Made by a program: the position numbers and the translations under genes. From Pseudomonadota bacterium (GTDB lineage Bacteria; Pseudomonadota; Alphaproteobacteria; Caulobacterales; Caulobacteraceae), in NCBI GenBank assembly GCA_023456105.1, contig JAEYAO010000049.1, forward strand, positions 1 through 19,422: DNA of 19,422 nucleotides, read 5' to 3'. The notes beneath the pieces were generated by a model. It worked only from the letters and a program-made list of their open reading frames with translations. It made no database searches and had not been told where the DNA came from. Positions within the stretch are counted from its first letter, which is position 1. Each line of letters starts with the position of its first letter. Positions 1 to 8,031 of this stretch are shown piece after piece.

Positions 1-41
1 TAGAACAGGGCCGACTGATCGACCCGCCGCTCGCCCATCAT
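1..41 (-). CDS. IS1182-family transposase, N-terminal fragment (runs off the left edge)
   Basis: Read on the minus strand from the ATG at 41, the fragment encodes MMGERRVDQSALF. This is identical over 13 residues to the start of the transposase at 17978. The codons for residues 3 (Gly), 7 (Val) and 11 (Ala) differ at the third base from the right-hand copy. Only the window edge cuts the gene here; whether it is intact beyond cannot be seen. A GGGAGGTTCAG-type leader lies just upstream (minus strand, about 43-54). Confidence 0.85.
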   Translation of the reverse strand, partial: MMGERRVDQSALF

Positions 42-108
42 CGCTGAACCTCCCGTCTCAACAACCAGAGTGAATCAGCGACGTCCCATTATGCCAATTG
101 CCCGAGCC

Positions 109-127
109 CGCCTTTTTCAACGAAATC
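109..127. repeat. Terminal inverted repeat of the left IS copy
   Basis: Positions 109-127 read CGCCTTTTTCAACGAAATC, the exact reverse complement of the left repeat of the right-hand IS (17892-17910) and identical to its right repeat (19399-19417). This marks the IS edge at 127. The next bases, GGCT at 128-131, would be one copy of any 4-bp target duplication. Its partner lies off the window. Confidence 0.85.
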
Positions 128-134
128 GGCTCAT

Positions 135-157
135 AGCGGACGTTCGGGATGTCCGCT
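135..157. repeat. REP-like palindrome beside the left IS
   Basis: AGCGGAC (135-141) and GTCCGCT (151-157) form a perfect 7-bp stem around a 9-base loop. A degenerate relative containing the same ATGTCCGCTT core lies next to the right-hand IS at 17864-17885. Short TGTCCGC palindromes scattered between genes are familiar to me from sphingomonad and related genomes, though I could not check copy number. Both IS copies abut this repeat type, which suggests it is a preferred target. Confidence 0.55.
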
Positions 158-166
158 TCCGGGGGA

Positions 167-189
167 GCACTGGAACCTAGATCCAGTGC
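167..189. repeat. Perfect 8-bp stem hairpin upstream of the druA-like gene
   Basis: GCACTGGA (167-174) pairs with TCCAGTGC (182-189) around the 7-base loop ACCTAGA. No T-run follows on either strand, so it is not an obvious terminator. It lies in the 239-base gene-free stretch between the left IS and the druA-like gene. The rest of that stretch shows no convincing promoter or coding signal to me. The hairpin's 3' arm overlaps the 10-mer AGTGCGTCAG (185-194), which recurs inverted beyond the druA-like gene. Confidence 0.5.
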
Positions 190-360
190 GTCAGCGTCTG
201 GCGTTTCGGTCGACGGCCGCGTCTGCTTCCGGAGGACTGAATGGTCAGCGGAGGGGGCGAGCGTCGCGAGTGGCCTCGATCGTCGTCTCCCGCCATAGCC
301 AAGTAGTCCCGGTTACGTCCGGTTGTCGGGTGGCGGTGTGCGCGATACCCTTGCGGCCGT

Positions 361-368
361 GGGAGGGG
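361..368 (+). promoter_or_regulatory. Ribosome binding site that decides the druA-like start
   Basis: The purine run GGGAGGGG lies 2 bases before the ATG at 371. An in-frame TTG at 323 would add 16 residues but has no comparable site in front of it, so ATG 371 is preferred. Confidence 0.6.
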
Positions 369-370
369 CT

Positions 371-1579
371 ATGACTTCAAAGCGACCGCAAGTTGCGCAG
401 CCATTCAGTGCTGAGGCGGCGCTGAAGCGCGCCCTTCGCGATCACCTGCGAACGCTGGGATTTACGAAGGATGACGCGGGTGATTTGGTTCTTCCCGACG
501 GAGGAAAGGAAGTTGTTAGAAGCCTTCATCGCAGCCAGTGGCGCGCGAAGTGGACTGCCGCTCAGCCTTTATTGGCACGGGCGTTACCCAACGCTCTGGT
601 ACACTTCGCGAACGGCGCGGAGATCGATCCGACCAAAATCAAGTTTCGCCTGATACTCGTGCGCAGCGGCACACCTGAGGCCGATCTCTTTCGTATCGCT
701 ACACTGACTTGGTCCGTACCGGTCTCGCCTGGTTTCGGCCGGCGTCTGCGCTACCTGGTTTGGGACGACGGCCACAACCGCTTGGCAGGCGTCATCGCCC
801 TCGGCGATCCCGTGTTCAATCTCAACGTCCGCGACATCGAGATTGGCTGGGATGTTCATGATCGCGCCAACCGTCTGGTGGGCATCCTCGACGCTTACGT
901 GCTCGGAGCGGTTCCACCCTACAGCTTTCTTTTAGCCGGCAAGGCTGTGGCCTGTCTTATTCGGTCGAAGGACGTCTTGAATGACTTCGAGCGCGCCTAC
1001 GGGAGATCGGTCGGGGTGATTTCAAAGTCGGCAAAGCACGCCAAGCTCCTTGCGGTCACAACCACCTCTTCAATGGGCCGATCATCCGTCTACAATCGGC
1101 TGAGGCTCGACGACACGATCTATCTGAAGCCCCTCGGCTTCACGAAAGGCTTCGGGCACTTTCACATCACCGATAGCCTCTTCGAAAAGATGCGGGCATA
1201 CCTTCGAGAACGAGGTCACGACTACGCCGACAGACATGTCTTTGGCGAAGGCCCGAATTGGAGGCTGCGCACAATCCGGGCCGCGCTGGTCGGTCTGAAC
1301 GTGAATCAGAACATTCTCAGGCACGGCATCCAGCGCGAAGTCTTTATCGCGACGCTCGCTGAGAACGCCTACGAGGTACTGAAGGATGGCAATGCGGAGC
1401 CGGACTTTTCAAAGTTGCTGAGCGTGTCGCAGATCTCAGATCTTGCCCGCGAACGCTGGATCGTGCCGCGGGCCGAGCGCGGCGAGGTCGATTATCGGTC
1501 TTGGACGCGTGACGACATCCCCAACCTCATCAAACGCAAAGCCGATTTGCCAACCGCGGCGAAACACAGCCGTGGCTAG
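371..1579 (+). CDS. druA: DruA-like protein (DUF4338 family), Druantia anti-phage component
   Basis: A 402-residue protein with the hallmarks of the DUF4338 family. In order these are a DPVFNL...RDIEIGWD block (residues 146-161), DAYVLGAVPPY (174-184), TTTSSMGRSSVYNR (230-243) and a following GFGHFHI segment. DUF4338 is the signature of DruA, the first gene of type I Druantia. Its molecular role is, to my knowledge, not well resolved. Length (about 400 residues) fits the family. ATG 371 was chosen for its GGGAGGGG leader. A gap of about 340 bp separates it from the DruE-like helicase, and no DruB, DruC or DruD-like gene lies between. By eye its GC content is lower than the helicase genes, so it may have a separate origin. 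DUF4338 genes also occur alone, so membership in one working system with the helicase is inference. Confidence 0.82.
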   Translation: MTSKRPQVAQPFSAEAALKRALRDHLRTLGFTKDDAGDLVLPDGGKEVVRSLHRSQWRAKWTAAQPLLARALPNALVHFANGAEIDPTKIKFRLILVRSGTPEADLFRIATLTWSVPVSPGFGRRLRYLVWDDGHNRLAGVIALGDPVFNLNVRDIEIGWDVHDRANRLVGILDAYVLGAVPPYSFLLAGKAVACLIRSKDVLNDFERAYGRSVGVISKSAKHAKLLAVTTTSSMGRSSVYNRLRLDDTIYLKPLGFTKGFGHFHITDSLFEKMRAYLRERGHDYADRHVFGEGPNWRLRTIRAALVGLNVNQNILRHGIQREVFIATLAENAYEVLKDGNAEPDFSKLLSVSQISDLARERWIVPRAERGEVDYRSWTRDDIPNLIKRKADLPTAAKHSRG

Positions 1580-1680
1580 AAGAACGCTACAGGGCGCCTC
1601 GTGATGGGCCATCTGGCGACCTAGCGATTGCCGAGAGACGGCGACTCCGCCCGCTTAGTGGGCAAGTCGGCCGAAGGAGG

Positions 1681-1745
1681 GCGTCAGGGGCTAGAAGCAT
1701 TGGGGCCGATGAATGTTCTCTTGAGCATGGGGGCCGTCCTGACGC
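1681..1745. repeat. Long-range 8-bp inverted repeat, GCGTCAGG / CCTGACGC
   Basis: GCGTCAGG at 1681-1688 pairs perfectly with CCTGACGC at 1738-1745. Between the arms lie two similar G-rich blocks, AGCATTGGGGCC and AGCATGGGGGCC. The outer arm extends to CTGACGCACT (1739-1748), which is the reverse complement of AGTGCGTCAG at 185-194 on the other side of the druA-like gene. Confidence 0.4.
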
Positions 1746-1749
1746 ACTC

Positions 1750-1764
1750 GCCGTTCTGAACGGC
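1750..1764 (+). terminator. Possible weak terminator hairpin downstream of the druA-like gene
   Basis: GCCGT-TCTGA-ACGGC forms a short hairpin, and TTTT follows at 1770-1773 after a 5-base spacer. The stem is short and the T-run is offset, so this is a weak intrinsic terminator at best. The same bases also form a 15-base odd palindrome (GCCGTTCTGAACGGC) that could bind a dimeric regulator. Confidence 0.25.
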
Positions 1765-1775
1765 TGAGCTTTTCA

Positions 1776-1823
1776 CGCTAGGGAGGGCCCGTACCAACGA
1801 TTGGTCCCGCCGACATCCTAGCG
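1776..1823. repeat. Nested inverted repeats (possible structured RNA)
   Basis: CGCTAGG (1776-1782) pairs with CCTAGCG (1817-1823). Inside it, ACCAA (1793-1797) pairs with TTGGT (1801-1805) across a CGA triloop, with a few G-C pairs possible beside it. Nested stems of this sort just ahead of a long operon could form a leader structure. It lies about 100 bases before the DruE-like start. Confidence 0.35.
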
Positions 1824-1920
1824 ATGCGCGGCCCCCTAGAAACTCTCGGTGGAATGCGCGAAGCTTGATCTGCGAGCTTCGATTCACCTTGCGTTGCTGC
1901 GCCAAAACACCGGGGGCGGA

Positions 1921-4900
1921 ATGCAGCGCGAAATTGACGAGATGCGGAAGCAGTTGGTCGGCTACATCGAAGCCACCTACCATCTCTCGCATCCCAAGAC
2001 CGTCGCCATAAGACGCGCCTTGCTGTCGAGCGCGGGAGGGATCTCGCAGGAGCCTTACGTCGAAAGCACGCCGACCTACATCGGCGACCGAAAGTTCGAC
2101 GATCTGTCCCTGCCTAAGGCGGTTCAAGCTCTACTGGCGGGGCTCGCCGACACGGGCTTGCTCTTTGATCCGCCATACGAGCACCAGGCCCAAGCGCTTG
2201 AGCAGGTGATGAACGACACCGGCGGCAAAGGAATCGTCGTTACGACAGGTACTGGCTCCGGCAAAACCGAATCCTTCCTCCTACCCGTCCTGGCGCGCCT
2301 GGCGGAGGAGGCCAGTGCTCGTCCGGAGGTGTTCAAGACCCGCGCGGTCCGCGCGATGCTGCTCTATCCGATGAACGCCCTCGTCAACGATCAATTGGGG
2401 CGGCTCCGCACCCTGTTCGGCGATGAATCCATCCGCAGCTGGTTCGAGACGACGGCTGACAGGCCAGCGAAGTTCGGTCGCTACACCGGCCGCACACTAT
2501 ACCCCGGCAGGCGCGATGGAGACCGCGACAAAGTTAGGCTGAAGTCGCTTGGCTACTATCTCGACCTCGAAGACGCCGCTCGCGGGGGCGAGGCCGAGAA
2601 GGCGGAACTAGTCGATGTCCTAAAGCGCAAGGGGCGCTGGCCAGCCAAGCCCGACAGCACCGAAGGCGCATATGACGGTCTGCGCGGCTGGTACGGCTCC
2701 AAAGTCGCCCGTTGGGAGGATGCGCAAGGCCGGCCAAATCGAGCCATTGAGCGCCCACAGGACGGCGAACTGCTGACCCGTCACGAGATGCAGGAGGCTT
2801 GCCCCGACCTTCTCGTCACGAATTACTCGATGCTCGAGTACATGCTCCTACGACCTATCGAGCGAAGCCTGTTCGATGAGACGCGCGCGTTTTTCGAGAA
2901 GCATCCCGAGGAAAAGTTCATCTTCGTCCTCGACGAAGCCCACCTCTACCGCGGCGCCAACGGCACCGAGGTCGCCTTCCTCATTCGGCGGTTCCTGGAC
3001 CGTCTCAAACTAGACCCGTCACGCGTCACCTTCATCTGCACCAGCGCGTCGTTCTCGGTCCCCGCCGCCGCTCAGCAATTTGCGGCGCAACTCATCGGGA
3101 TCGACCCGGCCACCATCACCGTTCTTAACGGCCGCAAGCGTCTCGAGCCCAATGCCGCCCCAGGAGACGCCGCCGCTGCGGACGTCTTCGCCAGCGTTCC
3201 TCTCCCAGGTTTGCTGTCCACCGACTCCGCCGAGAGGGCCGAGGTCATCGCCCCCGTTCTCGCGTGGCAGCCGTTCGAAGCGGCCGAGCCGCTCATCCTC
3301 CAGCGCGTCTCCGGCCCGGCCTCCGCCGTTGAGGTGAGGGGCCTTGATCGCGCTGGAAGCCTGCTCGTGGAAGAACTCCAGGTTCCATCCGGATCACCTG
3401 TCGAGACCCGACAACACTTCGGCCTTGTCACCTCGGTGGTACCGGCTGACGGCGTCGTGCGCTTCGCCAGACCCAAAGGCCTCGATCTCGGCCGCGCCAC
3501 GCCCGACCAAATCCATTGGGCGACGGATGATCTCTCCCGTACCGCTTGGCTGGCCCTCAAGGACCTCCCGGTCGTCGCGGCCCTTAAGAACATCACCTCG
3601 GGCGCGGCCGCAGAAGCGGACCCGAAGCTGATCACCGGGTCGGCGAAGAGCCTGTCCCAACTCGCCACCTTGCTGTTCGGCGACGTCAACACCCGCTCTC
3701 TTCGGGCGATCGACGCCCTCCTTGAACTCACCAGCCTCGCACGCCCTGCGAGCGACAAAGTCCCGCTACTGCCGGCTCGCGTCCACCTCATGTTCCGAGG
3801 CCTTCCGGGCCTATGGGCGTGCGTTGATGCAAACTGCGCCGCTTTGCCGGAGCATTTGCGGGGCGGGCCGACCGGCGCCCTCTACGCAGAGCCACGCCGG
3901 CACTGCGACTGTAAGGCTCAGGTTTTCGAACTCTGGTCCTGCCGCTCCTGCGGCATCGCTATCGCACACGCCTACGTGGGGTCGCCCGCGGGGGCTCAAC
4001 ACCTTTGGCCGGATGACGGCGCGGCCTACAGCGACGATGCTGGTGTCGTTCGTGAAGCCCATATCTGCCTGGAAGATCCCGGCGCCTCGGCTGCGACGCC
4101 GCTGGCTGCGGCCGACCTCGACGTCTACACAGGCCGCCTTGATGGAGACGGCAGTCGAACCCGCCCGATCTGGTGCGACTCCACAGGACAGAGCGTCTTC
4201 GATCGCTGCCCGCGCTGCGATGCGAACCAGCAGATCAGCGACTTGCAGACCAAGGGCGACGAGCCCTTCCAACAACTGGTTGCCGTCCAGGTTCTAAGCC
4301 AGCCGCCACGCCCGGAATCCGACGCTCCGTTGAAGGGCCGAAAGACCTTAGTGTTCTCCGACGGTCGCCAAACGGCCTCAAGGCTGGCTGGCCTCCTGAA
4401 GACGTTCGCCTTCCGCGACAGCGTGCGTCCGTTGTTGCTCGACGGGATGGAGGGCCTGGCGAAGTCGCCTCATCAGCCCAGCCTTGATGACGCCCCGCTC
4501 GCGGTAAGTCTCTCAGCCGCGCTGAACCAGGTGCGCATTCGTCCCGTGGATGATCGGGGCGACTATGTCGGCTGGGGTCGGCGGGCTGCTGAACTGATTG
4601 CCGATCCCGACGTCGAGGCCCAGGAGATCGCTGGCTTCTCGAAAGACGCCTCGGAAGCCACCCCCGGATCGGTCTTCCAGTCGCTCTACGCAATTCTGCA
4701 GGATCGCCACACGGGGCTCAGCGCCCTCGCTCTTGCCAGCGTCGGCCCCAAGCTCGGTCGCCTCGACCGTAAGACTGTCGAGGCGATCCCTCTCCCTAAG
4801 CTGGCCGGACTCGACGACGACAGAGTCCGCCAGGAGGTTTTGCGCCTCTGGCTGTGGTGCGCGCTCGACCGTCATTCGATCAGGTTGAGCGCGACGCCGA

Positions 4901-7900
4901 TCGATGTCGAAGTCGACCGCTGGAGTGGGAAATTCGGCGAGCGCGTCACCCGCGCCCTGAAAGCCGCCGGCCACAACGCCTGGCTTCCTGGTTTCACCAA
5001 GACCGGCGTTCCGATCCTCCGCACCGTCTTTAGCGGCAGCAGCGACAGCACCTTCCAGATCTCGGCGCGCAAAGTCGCGCTCCTCCCGGGCAACGCCGTG
5101 ACCTGGCGCCGCTGCGGCACCTGCACCCTGGTTTCGCCAGAAAACGCTCTCCTCGCGGACTATTGCCCGTCGTGCAATGGCAGGACGGAGGCGATCGACC
5201 CCGGCCATGACCAGGTCTTCCGCAGCCGCAAGGCGTTCTTCCGGCACGCCGCGGAGCGCATGGCCGACCACACGCCAGGCTCCGCTCCGCACCAACTCGT
5301 CGCCGAGGAGCACTCGGCTCAGTTGAACGACACCAACGCGGTTCGGGCCATGAGCCGCAACGAGGCCTACGAACTCCGATTCCAGGATGTGCCGGTGGCC
5401 CAGAACGGCCAGCCATCCGATCCCATCGACGTTCTCAGTTGCACGACCACCATGGAGGTCGGCATCGATATCGGCGGCCTCACGGCCGTCGCGCTCCGCA
5501 ATGTGCCGCCCGGTCGCGCCAACTACCAGCAGCGCGCCGGCCGTGCCGGGCGTCGGGGTGCAGGCCTCTCCACTGTCGTCATGTTTTGCGGCGCGGACAG
5601 CCACGACCAGAGCTTCTTCCGCGACCCGGCCCCCATCGTCGCCGGGCCCGCCCCCGATCCGGTCCTCAATCTCGACAACCGCGTTATTGCGGAGCGCCAG
5701 GCATTCGCTTTCCTCCTCGGCCGCTTCCAACAGGCCCGGGTCATCAGTTCAAGCAACCCGAACATCTTCGAGTCCCTCGGATCAACCCACGCCTTCCTGA
5801 CCGGCGACGCGACCGGTTTTTCCCTCGCTGGCCTTCGCGTCTGGCTTGCCGACAATCGAGACGCGCTCGTCGCGGACCTCGACCAACTGTTCACGGCCTC
5901 ATGCCCCGGGCTCGACGCCCCCGGTCTTCTCGAACAATGGCCTGATCTCCTTGAAGAGAAACTTGCCCTTGCGACCGCTCAAGTCGTCGAAGGGGCCGAC
6001 GAGCCGGCTCCGGACGTCGCGCCCGACGAGGTAGATGACGACGGCGACTACGACGACCTCGTGGAGGAGGATGCGCCCGACAATGACAAGTCGGGCGCCG
6101 GATCGAATAAGCTCCTCGACCAACTGTTCGCGCTCGGTCTCATGCCGCGTTATGCGTTCCCTACAGACGTGGCGACGTTTGCGGTGTTCGAGGAACATCC
6201 CGACCCCTATCAGCCACAGTTGGCCTATTCACCCCAGCAATCTCTCAACGCGGCCCTAGCCCAGTACGCGCCGGGCCGCTCCGTCTGGGTCGATGGCAAA
6301 ACGCACCTGTCGATGGGCGTCTGGAGCAACTTCGACGACGACCGCTGGGACGCCTATCGAGAGCGCAAACTCTACTACCATTGCCAGATCTGCGATTTCG
6401 CGACCCTCAAGCCTCGCGATCAAGGGCGTCCCCGTGAGTTCATCACCTGCCCGGCATGCAACACTCCGAGCGGCATGGGTCCGGCACAGCACTGGTTGCG
6501 GCCGGTCGGCTTCGCCAATCCACCCGGCATGCCTGCTGCCCCGCCTCGCATCGACGGCACCGTCAACAGCCGTCCGACGCGCGCTAAGCTCGATGCGCCG
6601 CACTTCCGCAACGAGCAGCGAATTGGCGGCGAGACTTTCGCCAACCAAGCCGGTTGGGAAGCCTGGCAGGAAAACCTCGACCTGGTCGTCACCAATCGGG
6701 GCACCCAGTCTTCAACCCAACAGGGCTTCCGGCATTGCGCGAAGTGCGGGCGCACCGAGCCAGCGGATCTAGACGCTAACCTCGCGCAACTGGGGCCCGG
6801 ATCAGCCGGGCACGCACGGCCCAGGCCGACGAAGCCGAAGGAGCCCGAGCTCTGCAACGGCGCCGTGACGAGCCTCGTCTTGGGAAATCAGTTCAAGACC
6901 GACATTGCCGTCCTCCGGCTCCAGGCCCCGCCGTCGTGGGATCTCAGCCCTGACCGACCTGCGACGGTCATTGCTGCGAAATCCGCCGTTGAAGCTCTGA
7001 TCCGTGCCGCCAGCCGCGACCTGGAACCGGGCGACATTGACGGCGACTATCGCTTCGCACCCGTGCGGACGGCCAACACGCTTCTAGACCTCTACATCTA
7101 CGACCAGGCCGCGGGCGGCGCGGGCTTCGTCAAGGCGGCCGCATCCGATCCGCGCCGTCTCGTCTGCAGCGCCATCGAACTCCTTGACGACTGCACCTGC
7201 GAAGACAGCTGCTACCAGTGCCTCCGTTCCTACAAGAACAGGTTCGATCACGGTTTCCTTGATCGGCGGCTCGGGGCTGATCTCCTCCGCGCTTGCTTCG
7301 AGGGAGTCGACCCGGTCGTGTCAGACGCATGGGCAGAGGGGGCTCTGAGGCGGCTCGTGACCGACGTCCAAGACGCGGGTGGCGATTATAGTCTCGAGCC
7401 GAGCGGCCTCATCAGCCCCGAAGGGCGTGCCATCGTCGTCGGCCACCCGTTCGCGCCCGACCTTCCGGGCAATCCGAGCGCCGCCGCTTTCGCTTCGGAG
7501 GCCCAATCGGCCAAGGTCGTCGATGTCTTGATGATCGACCGAGGCCTCCCGCTTGCGACAGCTCTGGTCCTAGACACTATCAAGACGTCGGCTCCCCCGC
7601 CGTCTCCTGCGACGGATGGCCCGCCGCTGCTCAGCGTTGACGCCGCGATTGACGGAGCGGCGCCGACAGGCATCCAGCGGGTGGCCGTGGGAGCTTTCGA
7701 GCCCGGCGACTTCGTGATGAGGTTGGACGCACACACGCTCGGCGGAAAGCTCGGCGACGGCGCGGCCCCTGTTCCCAAGGGCAGCTACTGCCTCTTCCGT
7801 CCGCTGGGCTCCGAGGACGTCGACCCTAAGCAGGTCTATCTGCTTCGCCGAAGCGACGGTGCGACCTTCGGTGCCACCCACCAACGCTGGACCGTTGGCT

Positions 7901-8031
7901 CGACCCAAACCGTCAAGGACGGGGTAAGGGTCCGATATCGGGCGGCGCCCGAAAGGACCGAATGCGCAAGCGAGGTCGTCGCCCCGGGCGCGCTAGAGGC
8001 GGTTGCCTTGTTCATCCGGCGGGTTGTCTGA
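1921..8031 (+). CDS. druE: DruE-like giant DEAH-box helicase with DUF1998 C-terminal region
   Basis: A 2036-residue superfamily 2 helicase. YEHQ at 86-89 precedes the Walker A motif TGTGSGKT (109-116). The DEAH box is at 338-341 and is followed by a CTSAS motif III. The C-terminal lobe has TTMEVGID (1176-1183) and QQRAGRAGRR (1203-1212). Zinc-ribbon-like cysteine pairs occur at 674/677, 763/766, 1065/1068, 1082/1085, 1488/1491, 1510/1513 and 1606/1609. The DUF1998 signature cysteines are at 1758, 1760, 1764 and 1767, followed by LRSYKNRFDHGFLDRR. An acidic, probably disordered linker spans about 1363-1390. Size and architecture match DruE (about 2000 residues), the helicase common to Druantia types. 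A DISARM DrmB-like relation is less likely because of the length. ATG 1921 is preferred over GTG 1849 because GGGGGCGGA precedes it. The stop overlaps the next start (TGATG), implying coupled translation. Confidence 0.82.
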   Translation: MQREIDEMRKQLVGYIEATYHLSHPKTVAIRRALLSSAGGISQEPYVESTPTYIGDRKFDDLSLPKAVQALLAGLADTGLLFDPPYEHQAQALEQVMNDTGGKGIVVTTGTGSGKTESFLLPVLARLAEEASARPEVFKTRAVRAMLLYPMNALVNDQLGRLRTLFGDESIRSWFETTADRPAKFGRYTGRTLYPGRRDGDRDKVRLKSLGYYLDLEDAARGGEAEKAELVDVLKRKGRWPAKPDSTEGAYDGLRGWYGSKVARWEDAQGRPNRAIERPQDGELLTRHEMQEACPDLLVTNYSMLEYMLLRPIERSLFDETRAFFEKHPEEKFIFVLDEAHLYRGANGTEVAFLIRRFLDRLKLDPSRVTFICTSASFSVPAAAQQFAAQLIGIDPATITVLNGRKRLEPNAAPGDAAAADVFASVPLPGLLSTDSAERAEVIAPVLAWQPFEAAEPLILQRVSGPASAVEVRGLDRAGSLLVEELQVPSGSPVETRQHFGLVTSVVPADGVVRFARPKGLDLGRATPDQIHWATDDLSRTAWLALKDLPVVAALKNITSGAAAEADPKLITGSAKSLSQLATLLFGDVNTRSLRAIDALLELTSLARPASDKVPLLPARVHLMFRGLPGLWACVDANCAALPEHLRGGPTGALYAEPRRHCDCKAQVFELWSCRSCGIAIAHAYVGSPAGAQHLWPDDGAAYSDDAGVVREAHICLEDPGASAATPLAAADLDVYTGRLDGDGSRTRPIWCDSTGQSVFDRCPRCDANQQISDLQTKGDEPFQQLVAVQVLSQPPRPESDAPLKGRKTLVFSDGRQTASRLAGLLKTFAFRDSVRPLLLDGMEGLAKSPHQPSLDDAPLAVSLSAALNQVRIRPVDDRGDYVGWGRRAAELIADPDVEAQEIAGFSKDASEATPGSVFQSLYAILQDRHTGLSALALASVGPKLGRLDRKTVEAIPLPKLAGLDDDRVRQEVLRLWLWCALDRHSIRLSATPIDVEVDRWSGKFGERVTRALKAAGHNAWLPGFTKTGVPILRTVFSGSSDSTFQISARKVALLPGNAVTWRRCGTCTLVSPENALLADYCPSCNGRTEAIDPGHDQVFRSRKAFFRHAAERMADHTPGSAPHQLVAEEHSAQLNDTNAVRAMSRNEAYELRFQDVPVAQNGQPSDPIDVLSCTTTMEVGIDIGGLTAVALRNVPPGRANYQQRAGRAGRRGAGLSTVVMFCGADSHDQSFFRDPAPIVAGPAPDPVLNLDNRVIAERQAFAFLLGRFQQARVISSSNPNIFESLGSTHAFLTGDATGFSLAGLRVWLADNRDALVADLDQLFTASCPGLDAPGLLEQWPDLLEEKLALATAQVVEGADEPAPDVAPDEVDDDGDYDDLVEEDAPDNDKSGAGSNKLLDQLFALGLMPRYAFPTDVATFAVFEEHPDPYQPQLAYSPQQSLNAALAQYAPGRSVWVDGKTHLSMGVWSNFDDDRWDAYRERKLYYHCQICDFATLKPRDQGRPREFITCPACNTPSGMGPAQHWLRPVGFANPPGMPAAPPRIDGTVNSRPTRAKLDAPHFRNEQRIGGETFANQAGWEAWQENLDLVVTNRGTQSSTQQGFRHCAKCGRTEPADLDANLAQLGPGSAGHARPRPTKPKEPELCNGAVTSLVLGNQFKTDIAVLRLQAPPSWDLSPDRPATVIAAKSAVEALIRAASRDLEPGDIDGDYRFAPVRTANTLLDLYIYDQAAGGAGFVKAAASDPRRLVCSAIELLDDCTCEDSCYQCLRSYKNRFDHGFLDRRLGADLLRACFEGVDPVVSDAWAEGALRRLVTDVQDAGGDYSLEPSGLISPEGRAIVVGHPFAPDLPGNPSAAAFASEAQSAKVVDVLMIDRGLPLATALVLDTIKTSAPPPSPATDGPPLLSVDAAIDGAAPTGIQRVAVGAFEPGDFVMRLDAHTLGGKLGDGAAPVPKGSYCLFRPLGSEDVDPKQVYLLRRSDGATFGATHQRWTVGSTQTVKDGVRVRYRAAPERTECASEVVAPGALEAVALFIRRVV

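Larger units (their letters stand above)
1..127 (-). mobile_element. Inner end of a left IS1182-family insertion sequence (continues beyond the window)
   Basis: The first 127 bases match, in reverse orientation, the upstream end of the complete IS at 17892-19417. They hold the first codons of its transposase, the TCCCGTCTCAAC leader (antisense of a ribosome binding site region) and the same 19-bp terminal repeat at 109-127. The match is good but imperfect: the three visible codon differences are synonymous and the leader differs at many positions. The two copies are therefore related isoforms rather than a fresh duplication. The rest of the element lies off the left edge. Confidence 0.85.
1580..1920. 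other. 341-base gap between druA-like and druE-like genes, rich in inverted repeats
   Basis: No credible gene is seen here. The stretch holds several inverted repeats: GCGTCAGG (1681-1688) with CCTGACGC (1738-1745); GCCGT/ACGGC around TCTGA (1750-1764); and CGCTAGG (1776-1782) with CCTAGCG (1817-1823), enclosing ACCAA-CGA-TTGGT (1793-1805). CTAGAA recurs near 1576, 1691 and 1835, and CCTAGCGAT near 1620 and 1817. It could contain a structured leader or small RNA, a terminator for the druA-like gene, or a recombination site. The sequence alone does not decide. Confidence 0.45.

Noticed and set aside
323..370. Upstream TTG start for the druA-like gene
   Set aside because: It has no ribosome binding site and adds low-complexity residues; ATG 371 follows GGGAGGGG.
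3072..3791. Minus-strand open frame of 239 codons
   Set aside because: It is a serine/arginine-rich shadow of the DruE-like gene, without a domain or ribosome binding site.
4513..5730. Minus-strand open frame of 405 codons inside the DruE-like gene
   Set aside because: It is antisense to the helicase motifs. Its translation has no recognisable domain, and high-GC coding DNA often leaves long open antisense frames.
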